From Limosilactobacillus secaliphilus (GTDB taxonomy: Bacteria; Bacillota; Bacilli; Lactobacillales; Lactobacillaceae), in contig NZ_JQBW01000006.1 in assembly GCF_001437055.1 (NCBI RefSeq), positions 65,145-129,144 on the forward strand: DNA of 64,000 nt, in the 5' to 3' direction. Of the stretch, positions 52,541-62,222 are shown one piece after another. The notes beneath the pieces were generated by a model. That model saw only the letters and a list, made by a program, of their open reading frames with translations. It was not told where the DNA came from and did not search any database. Position numbers and translations under genes: made by a program. Each line of letters opens with the position of its first letter. Position 1 is the first letter of the stretch.

Positions 52541-53542
52541 TTAGAACAACGAACGAATCCAGTTGATCAGCCGTTGGAACCAGTTGGCAGCTTGCTGTTG
52601 CGTTTCCTTGCCGTCCTTGCTGTTGACCCAGGCCTTAGCCTTATTCATCAGGTCACCGCTGGAATTCTTGACGTTGTTGATCGTGTTCGTCACGTTGTTG
52701 ACATAGGTCTTGCTGGACGAAATTGGTGAATTCTGGAAAGTGACCAGGGAATTAACGATCTTGTTGACTTGCGTATTGCTTGTCTTGTTGTCGATCCCCC
52801 GCTTCTTTAAAGCATCATTCAGCATGTCTTGAATGTCGTCCTTAGAAACATTTTGATTCTTGGACTGCTTCTTCTGGGCAATTTGCTTGGAAACATCACC
52901 AACTGCCGCCATCAGTTTGCCGGCATAGCTGGAGTCCCCGCTGTTGGCATCAATGGCGCCTTGTGTGGCATTCATCACGGAATTAGCCGCGCTGGTGTTC
53001 TGCGGATCCAGCTGGTGACCATCGGCAGCGAAGGCTTTGTATACCCCGGTCAGTGCTGATTCACCGGTCACAGGTTTGTTAGAGGTAACATCGATGGTGA
53101 TGTCGGTGATTCCGGCCATTTGGGCAACCATGGCGTACTGTTGAGCCGTTACCTTGGTGATGTTGCTGTGGCCGTTGTACTTACGGATATTAACTTTGAT
53201 CCCCGATCCGGCACCTGCAGGGGTGATGGATACCGATGAGATCATTGCTGAATCAGTCGTCGTCCCGTTTTTATCCAGGTATTGCTGGTAATCGGCGGCC
53301 GTTGCGGTGAGCTTTTGATAGGAATTATCGACGTCCATCGTGTCGTTCAATTCACTGTAGGCACTCTGCGGCGCACCGGCCCCATAGACAACATATGACT
53401 TGCTTAAAGTGTTAACTTGACTGCTCCCATTCTGACTCTGTTCAGCAGCATAAGCTACATTGTGAACTGTCGTAGCAGCTGCCCCACTCAAAGTTAATGC
53501 AATGAGAATGGCCGCAATTGTCCGACTAGTTTTGTTCATCAT
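52541..53542 (-). CDS. Secreted DUF1002 (YpuA-like) protein
   Basis: 333 residues. A signal peptide (about 1-33, ending AYA) is followed by a DUF1002 domain with YVVYGAGAPQSAYSELNDTM early, TAQQYAMVAQMAGITDITIDVTSNKPVTGESALTGVYKAF in the middle and a helical C-terminus. The function of DUF1002 is unknown; the protein is probably wall-associated or released. GGAGGG precedes the start (ATG 53542 or 53539). In Bacillus the space between dnaD and the PBP gene holds nth, which is not seen here. Confidence 0.85.
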   Translation of the reverse strand: MMNKTSRTIAAILIALTLSGAAATTVHNVAYAAEQSQNGSSQVNTLSKSYVVYGAGAPQSAYSELNDTMDVDNSYQKLTATAADYQQYLDKNGTTTDSAMISSVSITPAGAGSGIKVNIRKYNGHSNITKVTAQQYAMVAQMAGITDITIDVTSNKPVTGESALTGVYKAFAADGHQLDPQNTSAANSVMNATQGAIDANSGDSSYAGKLMAAVGDVSKQIAQKKQSKNQNVSKDDIQDMLNDALKKRGIDNKTSNTQVNKIVNSLVTFQNSPISSSKTYVNNVTNTINNVKNSSGDLMNKAKAWVNSKDGKETQQQAANWFQRLINWIRSLF

Positions 53543-53631
53543 TTAACCCTCCAAAAATGAATTTATTTAATTATACCTAACTGCCAGCTAAATCGGTCTG
53601 AGCTTAGCAAAAGCTTAGAAATCTTATATCC

Positions 53632-54348
53632 TTATTCATCTTTTGAATTTAATTTGAAAATTGGGATGTGGGAAGCCGGCGAATTCTTAGGCTGAGTGTT
53701 ATTGGCCATTGGACGGCGACGTTCGTTAAAGCGTTTCTGCTCAGCCGCAACCGCTTGCGGTGTCTTCAAACCCTTCTGCTCCCAGCTGGCTAAGATACGG
53801 TCCATGTAACGGAAATTGTAATTCCCACTCAAGACCGTTTCCCGTAGTGCCAGTTCGATGACTTGCGGGTCATAGTGGTCCTTGTCCAGCCAATCATTGA
53901 CGATACTCATTTCAGTCGGGTTCAGCACCCGGCCAAAATCAGCCTGGATGGCAGTAAACAACTTCTGCCGCTGGTTCTGCTGCTGGGCGTGTTGTTTCTG
54001 TTGACGACCCTTCTCCAGCAAACGGGCCAGCTTATGCCACAGCGGCGAAAAATCGTAATGGGTTTCTTCCTTGCCCTGCTCATTCTTCTCCAGCGTCTGC
54101 TTTAAGAACTGATCGTTGCTTAATTGCTGAATCAAGTCATAAATCTGGTCGGTTTCAGCTCCCAGATGATCGGCAATCACCGCAATGCTGGGGTTCACAT
54201 CACCACGGTCAATGTAGGAGCGCAGTTCTAAAAACACCATCAATTCACTGGTGGACATACCGATCTCGTGGTAGTGATGGAGCAAAAGGTTACTGATGGT
54301 GGTCGTGCCCTCTTGCATCATTTTGACAAATAAGTCTGCTTCACTCAT
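53632..54348 (-). CDS. dnaD: DnaD-family primosome protein
   Basis: 238 residues. The N-terminal DDBH1-like winged helix (about 10-100, TSELMVFLELRSYIDRGDVNPSIAVIADHL) precedes a DnaB_2 domain (about 125-200) ending with the YxxxIxxxW-like NFRYMDRILASWEQKG. DnaD loads the replicative helicase during initiation and restart. ATG 54348 follows AAAGGAG. Confidence 0.92.
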   Translation of the reverse strand: MSEADLFVKMMQEGTTTISNLLLHHYHEIGMSTSELMVFLELRSYIDRGDVNPSIAVIADHLGAETDQIYDLIQQLSNDQFLKQTLEKNEQGKEETHYDFSPLWHKLARLLEKGRQQKQHAQQQNQRQKLFTAIQADFGRVLNPTEMSIVNDWLDKDHYDPQVIELALRETVLSGNYNFRYMDRILASWEQKGLKTPQAVAAEQKRFNERRRPMANNTQPKNSPASHIPIFKLNSKDE

Positions 54349-54366
54349 TGTGGTCTCCTTTAACAA

Positions 54367-54401
54367 AATAGGGGTGAAACCAAACGTGTAGTTCCACCCA
54401 C
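54367..54401 (-). terminator. Possible terminator between ypmB and dnaD
   Basis: Read leftward, GGGTGGAAC pairs with GTTTCACCC across a 10-nt loop, followed by a short T stretch. The T run is weak, so read-through into dnaD is likely. Confidence 0.45.
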
Positions 54402-54405
54402 TTTT

Positions 54406-54924
54406 TTACAGATTATCAATTTGTTGAACGTAGTTGCCGGTCTTGAAATTAATCAGGTCGTAACACATCGAACCACGCCGATTGACGTAGGTGACTTCCC
54501 AAACCAGGCGATCATTGAAGTAGCCAGGAGCGGCCTTCATGATTTTCTTCGGTCGTTTGTCGGACTTAACCTTGTTGATGGCGTCCTGACCGGAGATACC
54601 CTTTGATTGCTTAACAACGTGAATATCACCGCCGTTTTGCGGCACAATGACCAAGGTCTGCTGACCCCGCTTGTTTTTACCAGCAACCGTGTAGTAAGTC
54701 TTTTCCCGGTTGAAGATGTAAAAGTCATTGGTACTCGTCAAGTGACCATAACGACGTGCCATTTGGGTGGCCTGACGTTGGGCTGCTTGCTTCGGGTGGT
54801 TAGCAATGGCTAGCGAGCTCCAGACTACCAATATCAAAACCAGAACGGTAATCAATGTCCACTTGAGCGTGTGAACCGCCCGACTATGATCCTGTTTGCG
54901 TTGAACATCGCGTCGACTTTGCAT
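54406..54924 (-). CDS. YpmB/TseB-like protein (DUF5590, PepSY-related)
   Basis: 172 residues with one membrane helix (about 22-42) and an extracytoplasmic domain with two PepSY-like repeats (GISGQDAINKVKSDKRPKKIMKAAPGYFNDRLVWEVTYVN). Position between dinG and dnaD matches ypmB of Bacillus, recently linked to wall elongation control (TseB). The neighbouring aspB and asnS of Bacillus are absent. Confidence 0.8.
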   Translation of the reverse strand: MQSRRDVQRKQDHSRAVHTLKWTLITVLVLILVVWSSLAIANHPKQAAQRQATQMARRYGHLTSTNDFYIFNREKTYYTVAGKNKRGQQTLVIVPQNGGDIHVVKQSKGISGQDAINKVKSDKRPKKIMKAAPGYFNDRLVWEVTYVNRRGSMCYDLINFKTGNYVQQIDNL

Positions 54925-54966
54925 GTCATTATCCCTTCTAAACAGTATGCATCGATTATAGCAGAT

Positions 54967-57804
54967 TTACTTTTGTCCGCTAACACCATGGTGCTTTTTA
55001 AGAAATTTTTTGGCTTTGCTTGGCAGTTGGCTACTCTTGAGTGTTTCAATCGGCAACTCATCGGGTAGTGAGCGCTGGATCGTCTTGCCATAGCGGCGGG
55101 AAGCTAAGCGTGAGTCCAAAACGACGCACAAGCCGTAATCCTTTGGCGTTCGTAATAGGCGTCCCATCCCCTGTCGCATCCGAATGATCGCTTTGGGCAG
55201 TTCGGACTGGTAGAAAGGATTCTTTCCTTGCGCACGCAACAGCTGATGTTCGGCTTTGGTATAAATCTCATTGGGCGCGTCGAATGGCAGCCGAGTCACG
55301 ATCAACATTTGCAGCTGATCTTCCGGCAAGTCGATTCCTTCCCAAAAGCTGCTGGCACCCAAGAGAACAGAATTCGTACCGGTGGCGAACTGCTTCAAGA
55401 TCTTTTCACGGTTACCGTTGATTCCCTGTGCCAAAATATCGCGTTGGTCAAACAAAGGTGTCTTATGAAGTAGACTATAAACCTGTTCGATCGTCACCAA
55501 GGAGTTAAACAAAACCATCGTCTGACATTGAGTGGCGTCCGCTAATTGGTAAATCGTGTCGCTCAGGTACTGCAGGTATTCCTGTTTATCCGGCGCCGGA
55601 GCATCTTGCGCGATCAGAAGGCTGGCGTTGTTCTTGAAGTCAAAGGCTACGGGCAGGCGCTTGCTCTTAACCTTCTGCGCGTCCAGATCCAATTGCTGGT
55701 AGAGGTAAGTTGACCGGTGGGAGGTAAATAATGTGGCCCCCACAAAGAGCTGCCGGTAAAAGTATGCATAGACATTTTCTCGCAGGTAGTGGTTGTTGAC
55801 CAACAAGCCCCCACTCAGCCGCATCGTACTGCGCTCGTTAAACTGCCGGACGGTCAACCAGTAGACAGCACTATCCGGGTCGTGCGACAAAGTCTTGATG
55901 ATTGAATGTAACTGCTCATCCGCTGACAATAACAAGTCGACCTGGCTGGCGAACTGGTTCATCAAATAACGATCCGCAGTCAGCCAGTGTCCTGGGTGGT
56001 TATTAAACAGGTGCTGCAGGGCTGTGAAGTGTAACTGCAGGCTGGCCAACCCCGACTCCAGCTCCATCACCAGCGGGCTTTCCGGGTCAAGGATGTCCAA
56101 CAGCTTCTCATTATCCACAGCCACTTCGATAAAGTCCTCACCATTGGCGGCATTCACGTTGTTCAAAAAGTCGCGGTACAAGGTAACCTGGAATTCATTC
56201 AAACCTTCACGAACACGGTCCAAGTCGTCATGAATCAGGTCCAGGTTATAACGTCCCAACGGCAAATCGTTAAAGACATCGGCCAAATTTTCGCTGTCGC
56301 CATCGCTAACCAATGAATTCAGTTGATTAATGCTGCTGAACAAACGCTGAAAACGCAGCTCGGTCCGCGAGTGTTTAAGTGCGTTCTCGTTCAGGTGCTG
56401 GGCCTCATCAACCACCAAGTAGGTCAACGGGCTGGTCGCCCCCAGTTCACGCGCATGTGCCACCAGATAAGCATGGTTGGTAATGATGATGTTGGCATTT
56501 TGCAAGCGCTGTTCCCGCCGCACCAAAAAATCGTCAGCATAAAATGGGTCGTCGTGGGCCAAGGATTTCACGCCATGGTGGGCAATCTCCATGAATAGCG
56601 GTGAACGGTGAGCATTCAAATTCAACTCATCCATGTCCCCCGTCGTGGTCGACAGGAGCCACACCAGAATCCGCGCCTTCAGCAACTGGACCAGGTGGGA
56701 ATTCTCATTAATACTCAACGAATGGACGAACTTGGAAAGGTTGATGTAGTGGGCATCACCCTTCACCATGACCGCCGTCATCTTAAAGGGCAACACCTGA
56801 TTTAATTGCTGAATCGGTGTTCCAATCAACTGTTGCTGCAAAACGTTGGTCGCGGTGCTGACCACAATCTTGTGTTGGGGGTACGCTAGGAAGCTCAGCG
56901 GAAACAGATAGCCCAGCGTCTTACCAACCCCAGTCCCGGCTTCCAGGACAACTTGATTCACACCGTCACGGCCAAAGTAGTTATAAATGCTGTTCATCAT
57001 CCGCGACTGCAGTGGCCGGTATGTCAGCGTGTTGCCATAAGCACGCAGTTTCTGCCGCTTGGTAAGTGGGTAGTGGTAGTCGCGTGGCGAACTGCCCGAT
57101 TCGGCTGGGTGAATTTTGTGCAGCACCATGCCATGGCTGATATACAGATCATCGGTCAAAGGCAACGGGTGCCGGTTGCGGTAGCGCAGTTCATCTTTGA
57201 AGAGTTGAGCAGTTTGTTCCGGTAATTGCAGGTGGAGGTTGACAATCTTTTGCAAAGTGACGGTCGGCAACTGGCGCAGGCGTTTAATCAAATCAGTCAG
57301 CAGGTGGCCTGTCGCTTCAGCATCCGAAACCGCACTGTGTGGGTGATCGTGTTCAATATGCAGGTAGTTGGTTAAATCACGCAGGCGGTAGCTCTTCGCC
57401 GTGGGCATCAGGATTTGGCTTAAAGTCACGGTGTCAATGGCTTTGATCTTCAAGGGTTCGTAACCCGCGGCCACCAGTTCATGGTTTAAGAAAGGAAAAT
57501 CGAAGTCCACATTATGCGCAACGAAAATGGTGTTGGAAAGCAGACTCTCGATACTAGCCGCCACATCATCAAACAATGGAGCGTTTTGAACGTCACTGTT
57601 TTTAATGCCAGTGAGCTGCTCAATATTATGCGGGATCCGGGTTAACGGGTTAATCTTCGTCTCAAAACTATTGATGACCTGCCCAGCCTGAACCAGAACA
57701 CAGCCAATCTGAATGATCCGGTCGCCATTTTTGACACTGGTGCCTGTCGTTTCCAAGTCGACAACCGAATAAATAGGCCCCTTCAGTACGTGCTGCTTTT
57801 TCAA
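54967..57804 (-). CDS. dinG: DinG-type helicase with N-terminal DEDDh exonuclease domain
   Basis: About 945 residues. The N-terminal exonuclease domain has YSVVDLETTGTSVKNGDRIIQIG, FVAHNVDFDFPFLN and HSAVSDAEATGHLL, so the DEDDh residues are present. An XPD-like helicase follows with Walker A EAGTGVGKTLGYLFP, DEAQ box VVDEAQHLNENA and the late QGMGRLLRT motif. No Fe-S cysteine cluster was noticed, as in other Gram-positive DinG. The start is uncertain: TTG 57804 has AGGTG 6 nt before it, while ATG 57843 lacks a site. Confidence 0.9.
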   Translation of the reverse strand: MKKQHVLKGPIYSVVDLETTGTSVKNGDRIIQIGCVLVQAGQVINSFETKINPLTRIPHNIEQLTGIKNSDVQNAPLFDDVAASIESLLSNTIFVAHNVDFDFPFLNHELVAAGYEPLKIKAIDTVTLSQILMPTAKSYRLRDLTNYLHIEHDHPHSAVSDAEATGHLLTDLIKRLRQLPTVTLQKIVNLHLQLPEQTAQLFKDELRYRNRHPLPLTDDLYISHGMVLHKIHPAESGSSPRDYHYPLTKRQKLRAYGNTLTYRPLQSRMMNSIYNYFGRDGVNQVVLEAGTGVGKTLGYLFPLSFLAYPQHKIVVSTATNVLQQQLIGTPIQQLNQVLPFKMTAVMVKGDAHYINLSKFVHSLSINENSHLVQLLKARILVWLLSTTTGDMDELNLNAHRSPLFMEIAHHGVKSLAHDDPFYADDFLVRREQRLQNANIIITNHAYLVAHARELGATSPLTYLVVDEAQHLNENALKHSRTELRFQRLFSSINQLNSLVSDGDSENLADVFNDLPLGRYNLDLIHDDLDRVREGLNEFQVTLYRDFLNNVNAANGEDFIEVAVDNEKLLDILDPESPLVMELESGLASLQLHFTALQHLFNNHPGHWLTADRYLMNQFASQVDLLLSADEQLHSIIKTLSHDPDSAVYWLTVRQFNERSTMRLSGGLLVNNHYLRENVYAYFYRQLFVGATLFTSHRSTYLYQQLDLDAQKVKSKRLPVAFDFKNNASLLIAQDAPAPDKQEYLQYLSDTIYQLADATQCQTMVLFNSLVTIEQVYSLLHKTPLFDQRDILAQGINGNREKILKQFATGTNSVLLGASSFWEGIDLPEDQLQMLIVTRLPFDAPNEIYTKAEHQLLRAQGKNPFYQSELPKAIIRMRQGMGRLLRTPKDYGLCVVLDSRLASRRYGKTIQRSLPDELPIETLKSSQLPSKAKKFLKKHHGVSGQK

Positions 57805-57945
57805 AACTTTCACCTGCTTATAATTCACTTCACCGACTATCATACAATAGATAGGAAAGTAATGACTAATCAATCCGTACATGTGATGATTAATTCGGTG
57901 ATATGTTAAAATAAAGATTGGACTTTTTTAGAAAGCGGGTTGAAA

Positions 57946-58896
57946 ATGACAAATCATCAAGAACGAGGCGTTGGTACAAGCCACGCAAAGATCATCCTCA
58001 TCGGTGAGCACAGCGTGGTGTATGGGCAACCAGCCATTGCCTTGCCGCTTAAAGATATCAAGACTAAAGCGACTTTAACGACTCAAGCGGATGGGCAGAC
58101 CATCACCAGTCGTTACTTCCAAGGCAAGATTAACGAACTGCCAGATTCAATGGCCGGGGTTGGCAAGTTGATTGCTGAATTGACCAAACATTTCGCCGCG
58201 GAGGATGACTCCTTTGAATTGACCATTGAGAGTGACATTCCGGCAGAACGGGGCATGGGTTCCTCAGCTGCAACGGCGGTGGCCATCACCCGGGCCTTTT
58301 TCGATTACTACCGGACTGATTTGAGCCGGAAAGAGTTACTGAAATGGGCCGATGTCGAAGAACAAATCACCCACCGCAGTCCCAGTGGCCTGGATGCTGC
58401 AACCGTCAGTTCTGATTCGCCACTATGGTTCATCAAGGGCCAAGCTGGCAGTCAATTTAGCTTACAGCTCGACGCCACGATGGTGATTGCAGACACCGGT
58501 ATCCAGGGCGCCACTAAAGAGGCAATCAACGCTGTCAAACAGCGCCTGCACGACCAACCTGAATCAACTAACCAGCTCATTGAACACTTGGGTCAGCTAG
58601 CAACCATTACTAAGTCGATCTTAGCCAACAATGAGGTCATGAAGTTAGGGACCGTTCTGAATGCTGCCCAAAACGATTTAGGCACATTAGGGGTCAGCGA
58701 TGCTTCGCTTGATCATTTAATTGACGCCGCCAACCAGAACGGAGCCCTCGGTGCTAAGTTAACCGGTGGTGGTCGTGGCGGTTGCATGTTTGCCATCACC
58801 CATACCGCAATGGGCGGCCGAAAGCTCGCAGCGGCATTGACCAACGCTGGCGCCAAAGCCACCTGGATTCAACCATTAGGAGGAGAGCAAGCATGA
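57946..58896 (+). CDS. mvk: Mevalonate kinase
   Basis: 316 residues of the GHMP kinase fold. HAKIILIGEHSVVYGQPAIALPL is motif 1, ERGMGSSAATAVAITRAFF is the ATP-binding motif 2, and KLTGGGRGGCMFAI is motif 3. It phosphorylates mevalonate. ATG 57946 follows AAGCGGG. It is first gene of the isoprenoid operon; its stop overlaps the mvaD start (ATGA). Confidence 0.95.
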   Translation: MTNHQERGVGTSHAKIILIGEHSVVYGQPAIALPLKDIKTKATLTTQADGQTITSRYFQGKINELPDSMAGVGKLIAELTKHFAAEDDSFELTIESDIPAERGMGSSAATAVAITRAFFDYYRTDLSRKELLKWADVEEQITHRSPSGLDAATVSSDSPLWFIKGQAGSQFSLQLDATMVIADTGIQGATKEAINAVKQRLHDQPESTNQLIEHLGQLATITKSILANNEVMKLGTVLNAAQNDLGTLGVSDASLDHLIDAANQNGALGAKLTGGGRGGCMFAITHTAMGGRKLAAALTNAGAKATWIQPLGGEQA

Positions 58897-59861
58897 AGGC
58901 GACTGCCCGTGCACATACAAACATTGCCCTAGTCAAATATTGGGGCAAACGTGATCAAGAGCTGATTCTCCCCCAAACCGATTCACTTTCCTTAACACTG
59001 GATCCCTTCTACACGGATACGACGGTGGAAATCGATCCAACATTGGCTGCGGATCAGTTGTCAATTGACGGAAACCAAGTAGATCCAAGTAAAATGGGAA
59101 AAGTTGAACGGGTCATGGATACGATTCGGTCGTGGAGCCAGCAAAACCATTTTGCCCGCATTACTTCGACCAATCACGTCCCAATGTCGGCTGGACTGGC
59201 ATCATCCGCCTCTGCCTTTGCTGCCCTGGCCGCTGCGGGAGCCAAAGCATATGGACTTCAACTGGCTCGCCGTGACCTTTCCCGTTTGGCTCGGCGTGGT
59301 TCTGGTTCAGCGACCCGGTCGATTTTTGGCGGCCTGGTCCAGTGGCACCGTGGCCATGATGACCAGTCATCGTATGCCGAACCCATCATGGAAAAGCTTG
59401 ATTTTGGCCTGGAAATGATCGCCATTTTGGTTGATACCTCTGCCAAAAAAGTTTCCAGCCGCGGGGGCATGCAATTGACGGTGAAAACTTCACCCTTCTA
59501 CAAAGCTTGGAAGGAAGTTGTTCAAACCGACATGAGCAACATGTTGGCAGCCATTAAGGATAAAAACATCAATGCTATCGGACATATTGCTCAAGAAAAT
59601 GCTTTGCGGATGCACGCGTTGACATTATCTGCCGACCCAGGCTTCACCTACTTTGATGGGGACACCATTAAGGCAATGCACCTGATTGATGACTTGCAAG
59701 CTGCAGGGATAAACTGCTATTATACGATGGACGCTGGTCCGAACGTTAAAGTTCTTTATGACCGGCGAGATCGCAGTTTAATTTTGCAACGGTTGGGTGA
59801 TGTCTTTAACCCCGATCGTTTAGTCGTTGCATCCGCGGGACCGGGTGTGACCTACCTTTAA
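58893..59861 (+). CDS. mvaD: Diphosphomevalonate decarboxylase
   Basis: 322 residues. ARAHTNIALVKYWGKRD, LPQTDSLSLTLD, MSAGLASSASAFAALAAA and RRGSGSATRSIFGG are all diagnostic of the enzyme that makes isopentenyl diphosphate from mevalonate diphosphate. TAGGAGGAGAG lies upstream, and ATG 58893 overlaps the mvk stop. Confidence 0.96.
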   Translation: MKATARAHTNIALVKYWGKRDQELILPQTDSLSLTLDPFYTDTTVEIDPTLAADQLSIDGNQVDPSKMGKVERVMDTIRSWSQQNHFARITSTNHVPMSAGLASSASAFAALAAAGAKAYGLQLARRDLSRLARRGSGSATRSIFGGLVQWHRGHDDQSSYAEPIMEKLDFGLEMIAILVDTSAKKVSSRGGMQLTVKTSPFYKAWKEVVQTDMSNMLAAIKDKNINAIGHIAQENALRMHALTLSADPGFTYFDGDTIKAMHLIDDLQAAGINCYYTMDAGPNVKVLYDRRDRSLILQRLGDVFNPDRLVVASAGPGVTYL

Positions 59862-59887
59862 TATCCGATGTGAAAGGATTTTTTATT

Positions 59888-60991
59888 TTGATTACGGAAA
59901 AAGCTCCGGGAAAACTTTACATTGCCGGCGAGTACGCGGTAGTTGAGAATGGTTTCCCGGCGATTTTAGTTGCATTAAATCAATTTGTGACCTGCAAGAT
60001 CGAGCATAGCAATGCCGAAGTCGGTCGCATTATCAGTCACCAGTACCAAGACAATTCTTTGCTCTGGCGGCGGCAAGGTGACCAAATGGTGATCGATAAG
60101 CGGGATAACCCCTTTTCCTACATCCTGTCGGCCATCAGTGTCACCGAAGAATACGCACGCAGCCTGAACCAGCCACTGGCCATTTACGACATCACAATCG
60201 ACAGCCAGTTGGATTCGGCTTCGGGCAAGAAGTATGGTTTAGGCTCATCCGCCGCGGTAACGGTTGCGACGGTCAAGGCCCTGTGTCACTTCTATCACCT
60301 GCCAGTCAACTTGGATCGTATCTTCAAACTGGCGGCGATCGCGCACTTCTCAGTCCAGGGTAACGGTTCTCTGGGTGATGTGGCTGCCTCAGTGTATGGC
60401 GGCTGGATTGCCTACCATTCATTCGATCGGCAGTGGCTGGCTGAACAACGCCATTACTTAGACCTGCCCACGCTGTTAAACCTGCCTTGGCCTGACTTGA
60501 AGGTAGAAAAGTTGACCGCTCCGGACGACCTCGCATTGGTGATCGGTTGGACCGGTAAACCGGCGTCAACCTCACAGCTGGTGGACCGGATCTCACTCTT
60601 CAAGGCTCAGCGACAGAGTGAATATCGCGAATTCTTGACCAAGAGCCGTCAGTGCATCCAAGCAATGGTGGAAGGCTTTCATGCCGGCAGCTTAAGCATG
60701 ATTCAGGCTGAAATCCGTCATAACCGTGCCTTGCTTCAACAACTTGGTCAACGTTCGGGTGTCCAAATTGAAACCCCAACCTTGCTCCAGCTGTGTGAGA
60801 TTGCGGAAGGCTTCGGCGGTGCTGCTAAGACGTCCGGTGCTGGTGGCGGTGACTGCGGCATTGCCGTAATTGACCGGCAGGCTGATCTGCAGTCAATGAT
60901 TGCACAGTGGACTAAAGCGTCAATTGAGCACTTGCCACTGCAGGTTCACTACCTGGATTCAGCACACCAGTACACCATCAAATTAAAATAA
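59888..60991 (+). CDS. mvaK2: Phosphomevalonate kinase
   Basis: About 367 residues. The start TEKAPGKLYIAGEYAVVENGFPAIL is GHMP motif 1, KKYGLGSSAAVTVATVKAL is motif 2 and KTSGAGGGDCGIAVI is motif 3. It makes mevalonate diphosphate. TTG 59888 is chosen because AAAGGA lies 9 nt before it and the protein then begins like its relatives; GTG 59870 is an alternative. It is third in the operon. Confidence 0.94.
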   Translation: MITEKAPGKLYIAGEYAVVENGFPAILVALNQFVTCKIEHSNAEVGRIISHQYQDNSLLWRRQGDQMVIDKRDNPFSYILSAISVTEEYARSLNQPLAIYDITIDSQLDSASGKKYGLGSSAAVTVATVKALCHFYHLPVNLDRIFKLAAIAHFSVQGNGSLGDVAASVYGGWIAYHSFDRQWLAEQRHYLDLPTLLNLPWPDLKVEKLTAPDDLALVIGWTGKPASTSQLVDRISLFKAQRQSEYREFLTKSRQCIQAMVEGFHAGSLSMIQAEIRHNRALLQQLGQRSGVQIETPTLLQLCEIAEGFGGAAKTSGAGGGDCGIAVIDRQADLQSMIAQWTKASIEHLPLQVHYLDSAHQYTIKLK

Positions 60992-61017
60992 GCTATACTA
61001 TTAGGGTTAAGAAAATT

Positions 61018-61078
61018 CGACACTTGGCCCTTTAACGATATTTAACAAAGCGTGACCAAGTCGACGGCCGCGCTTTTT
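61018..61078 (+). promoter_or_regulatory. Terminator/antiterminator-like structure between mvaK2 and fni
   Basis: AAAGCG (61047-61052) pairs with CGCTTT (61071-61076), followed by T's, forming a terminator in the middle of the operon. CGACacTTGG (61018-61027) can instead pair with CCAAGTCG (61056-61063), which lies in the terminator loop, giving a possible competing hairpin. A TATACT at 60994-60999 might be a -10 for a separate fni promoter. Confidence 0.45.
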
Positions 61079-61092
61079 GTTTGGGAGGATTT

Positions 61093-62121
61093 ATGGAATC
61101 ACAACAGGCCCAACGAAAAAATGAACACTTATCATTGGCGGAGAAAGACTACCAGCTCAATCACCAGCACGACTTCTTTAATGACGTCCAATTAATCCCC
61201 AACGCCCTGCCTGAATTGGCTGTTGCTGACGTTGATTGTGCCATTCAACTGGCGGGAATTAAGCTTGACTGGCCCTTCTACATCGAGGCCATGACCGGCG
61301 GCAGCAAACAGACTGGCAAAGTCAACCAGCAACTGGGCAAAATTGCCAACGACAAACACCTGGCGATCGCCACCGGGTCAATGTCCATCATTTTTAAGGA
61401 ACGCGATGCTGCCAGCTCCTTCTTGACTCTGCGGGAAGCGGATCCGCACGGGGTGGTCTTGGCCAATTTAGGTGCTCACGCCACCCCTGCTCAGGCCCAA
61501 CAGGCTGTCGACCTCATCGATGCCGACGCTTTAGAGATCCACGTCAACGCCGCCCAAGAATTGGTCATGCCTGAGGGCGCCCGCGACTTTCATTGGCTTG
61601 ACAATATTACCCGTATAGTTGACGCATTGACGGTCCCAGTGATTGTCAAGGAGGTTGGCTTTGGAATGAGCCGGCACAGCATTGAGCAATTGCTTCAGGC
61701 CGGGGTTTCCTGGATTAATATTAGCGGCCGTGGTGGGACGAATTTTGCCCGCATTGAAAATCGGCGGAACCATGAACTGGATTTAAGCGATCTGGATAAT
61801 TGGGGGTTGACCACCCCAGAAACGTTGCTGGAAGCACAAAAGACGGCTGCGCAAGTCGTCGCTTCCGGTGGCATCACCTCGCCGCTCGATGTTGTCAAAG
61901 CGGGCGTGCTGGGCGCACAGGCAGTCGGCGTTGCCGGTTTCTTCCTTCACCAATTAATCACCGCGGGTCCAGAAAAGTTGGCAACGGTGATCGACCAGTG
62001 GCAGGCAGAACTCCCCCGCTTGTTAACCCTTTTAGGCTGTCAGAAATTCCATGACTTGAAGCAGGTTGATTACGTTCTCCATCAACAATTATGGGAATAC
62101 GCTCAGCAGCGGCGGCTTTAA
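61093..62121 (+). CDS. fni: Type 2 isopentenyl-diphosphate isomerase
   Basis: 342 residues. The FMN-dependent barrel shows RKNEHLSLAEK, FYIEAMTGGS, ATGSM, EIHVNAAQELVMPEG, VIVKEVGFGMS, INISGRGGTNFARIENRR and ASGGITSPLDVVKAG. It interconverts IPP and DMAPP. GGGAGGA precedes ATG 61093. It completes the lower mevalonate pathway in this operon. Confidence 0.95.
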   Translation: MESQQAQRKNEHLSLAEKDYQLNHQHDFFNDVQLIPNALPELAVADVDCAIQLAGIKLDWPFYIEAMTGGSKQTGKVNQQLGKIANDKHLAIATGSMSIIFKERDAASSFLTLREADPHGVVLANLGAHATPAQAQQAVDLIDADALEIHVNAAQELVMPEGARDFHWLDNITRIVDALTVPVIVKEVGFGMSRHSIEQLLQAGVSWINISGRGGTNFARIENRRNHELDLSDLDNWGLTTPETLLEAQKTAAQVVASGGITSPLDVVKAGVLGAQAVGVAGFFLHQLITAGPEKLATVIDQWQAELPRLLTLLGCQKFHDLKQVDYVLHQQLWEYAQQRRL

Positions 62122-62160
62122 TTGCGGCACTAATTCACTGGCCCAATCAAATATAGAAAT

Positions 62161-62212
62161 AAACACCTGACAATTGTTAACGCATAACAGTTGTCAGGTG
62201 CTTTTATTTTTA
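62161..62212. terminator. Terminator between fni and the P-type ATPase gene
   Basis: The arms 62164-62179 and 62185-62200 pair over 16 bp with one G-U, with T's on the right. It lies between convergent genes. Confidence 0.85.
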
Positions 62213-62222
62213 ATAACTTGAA

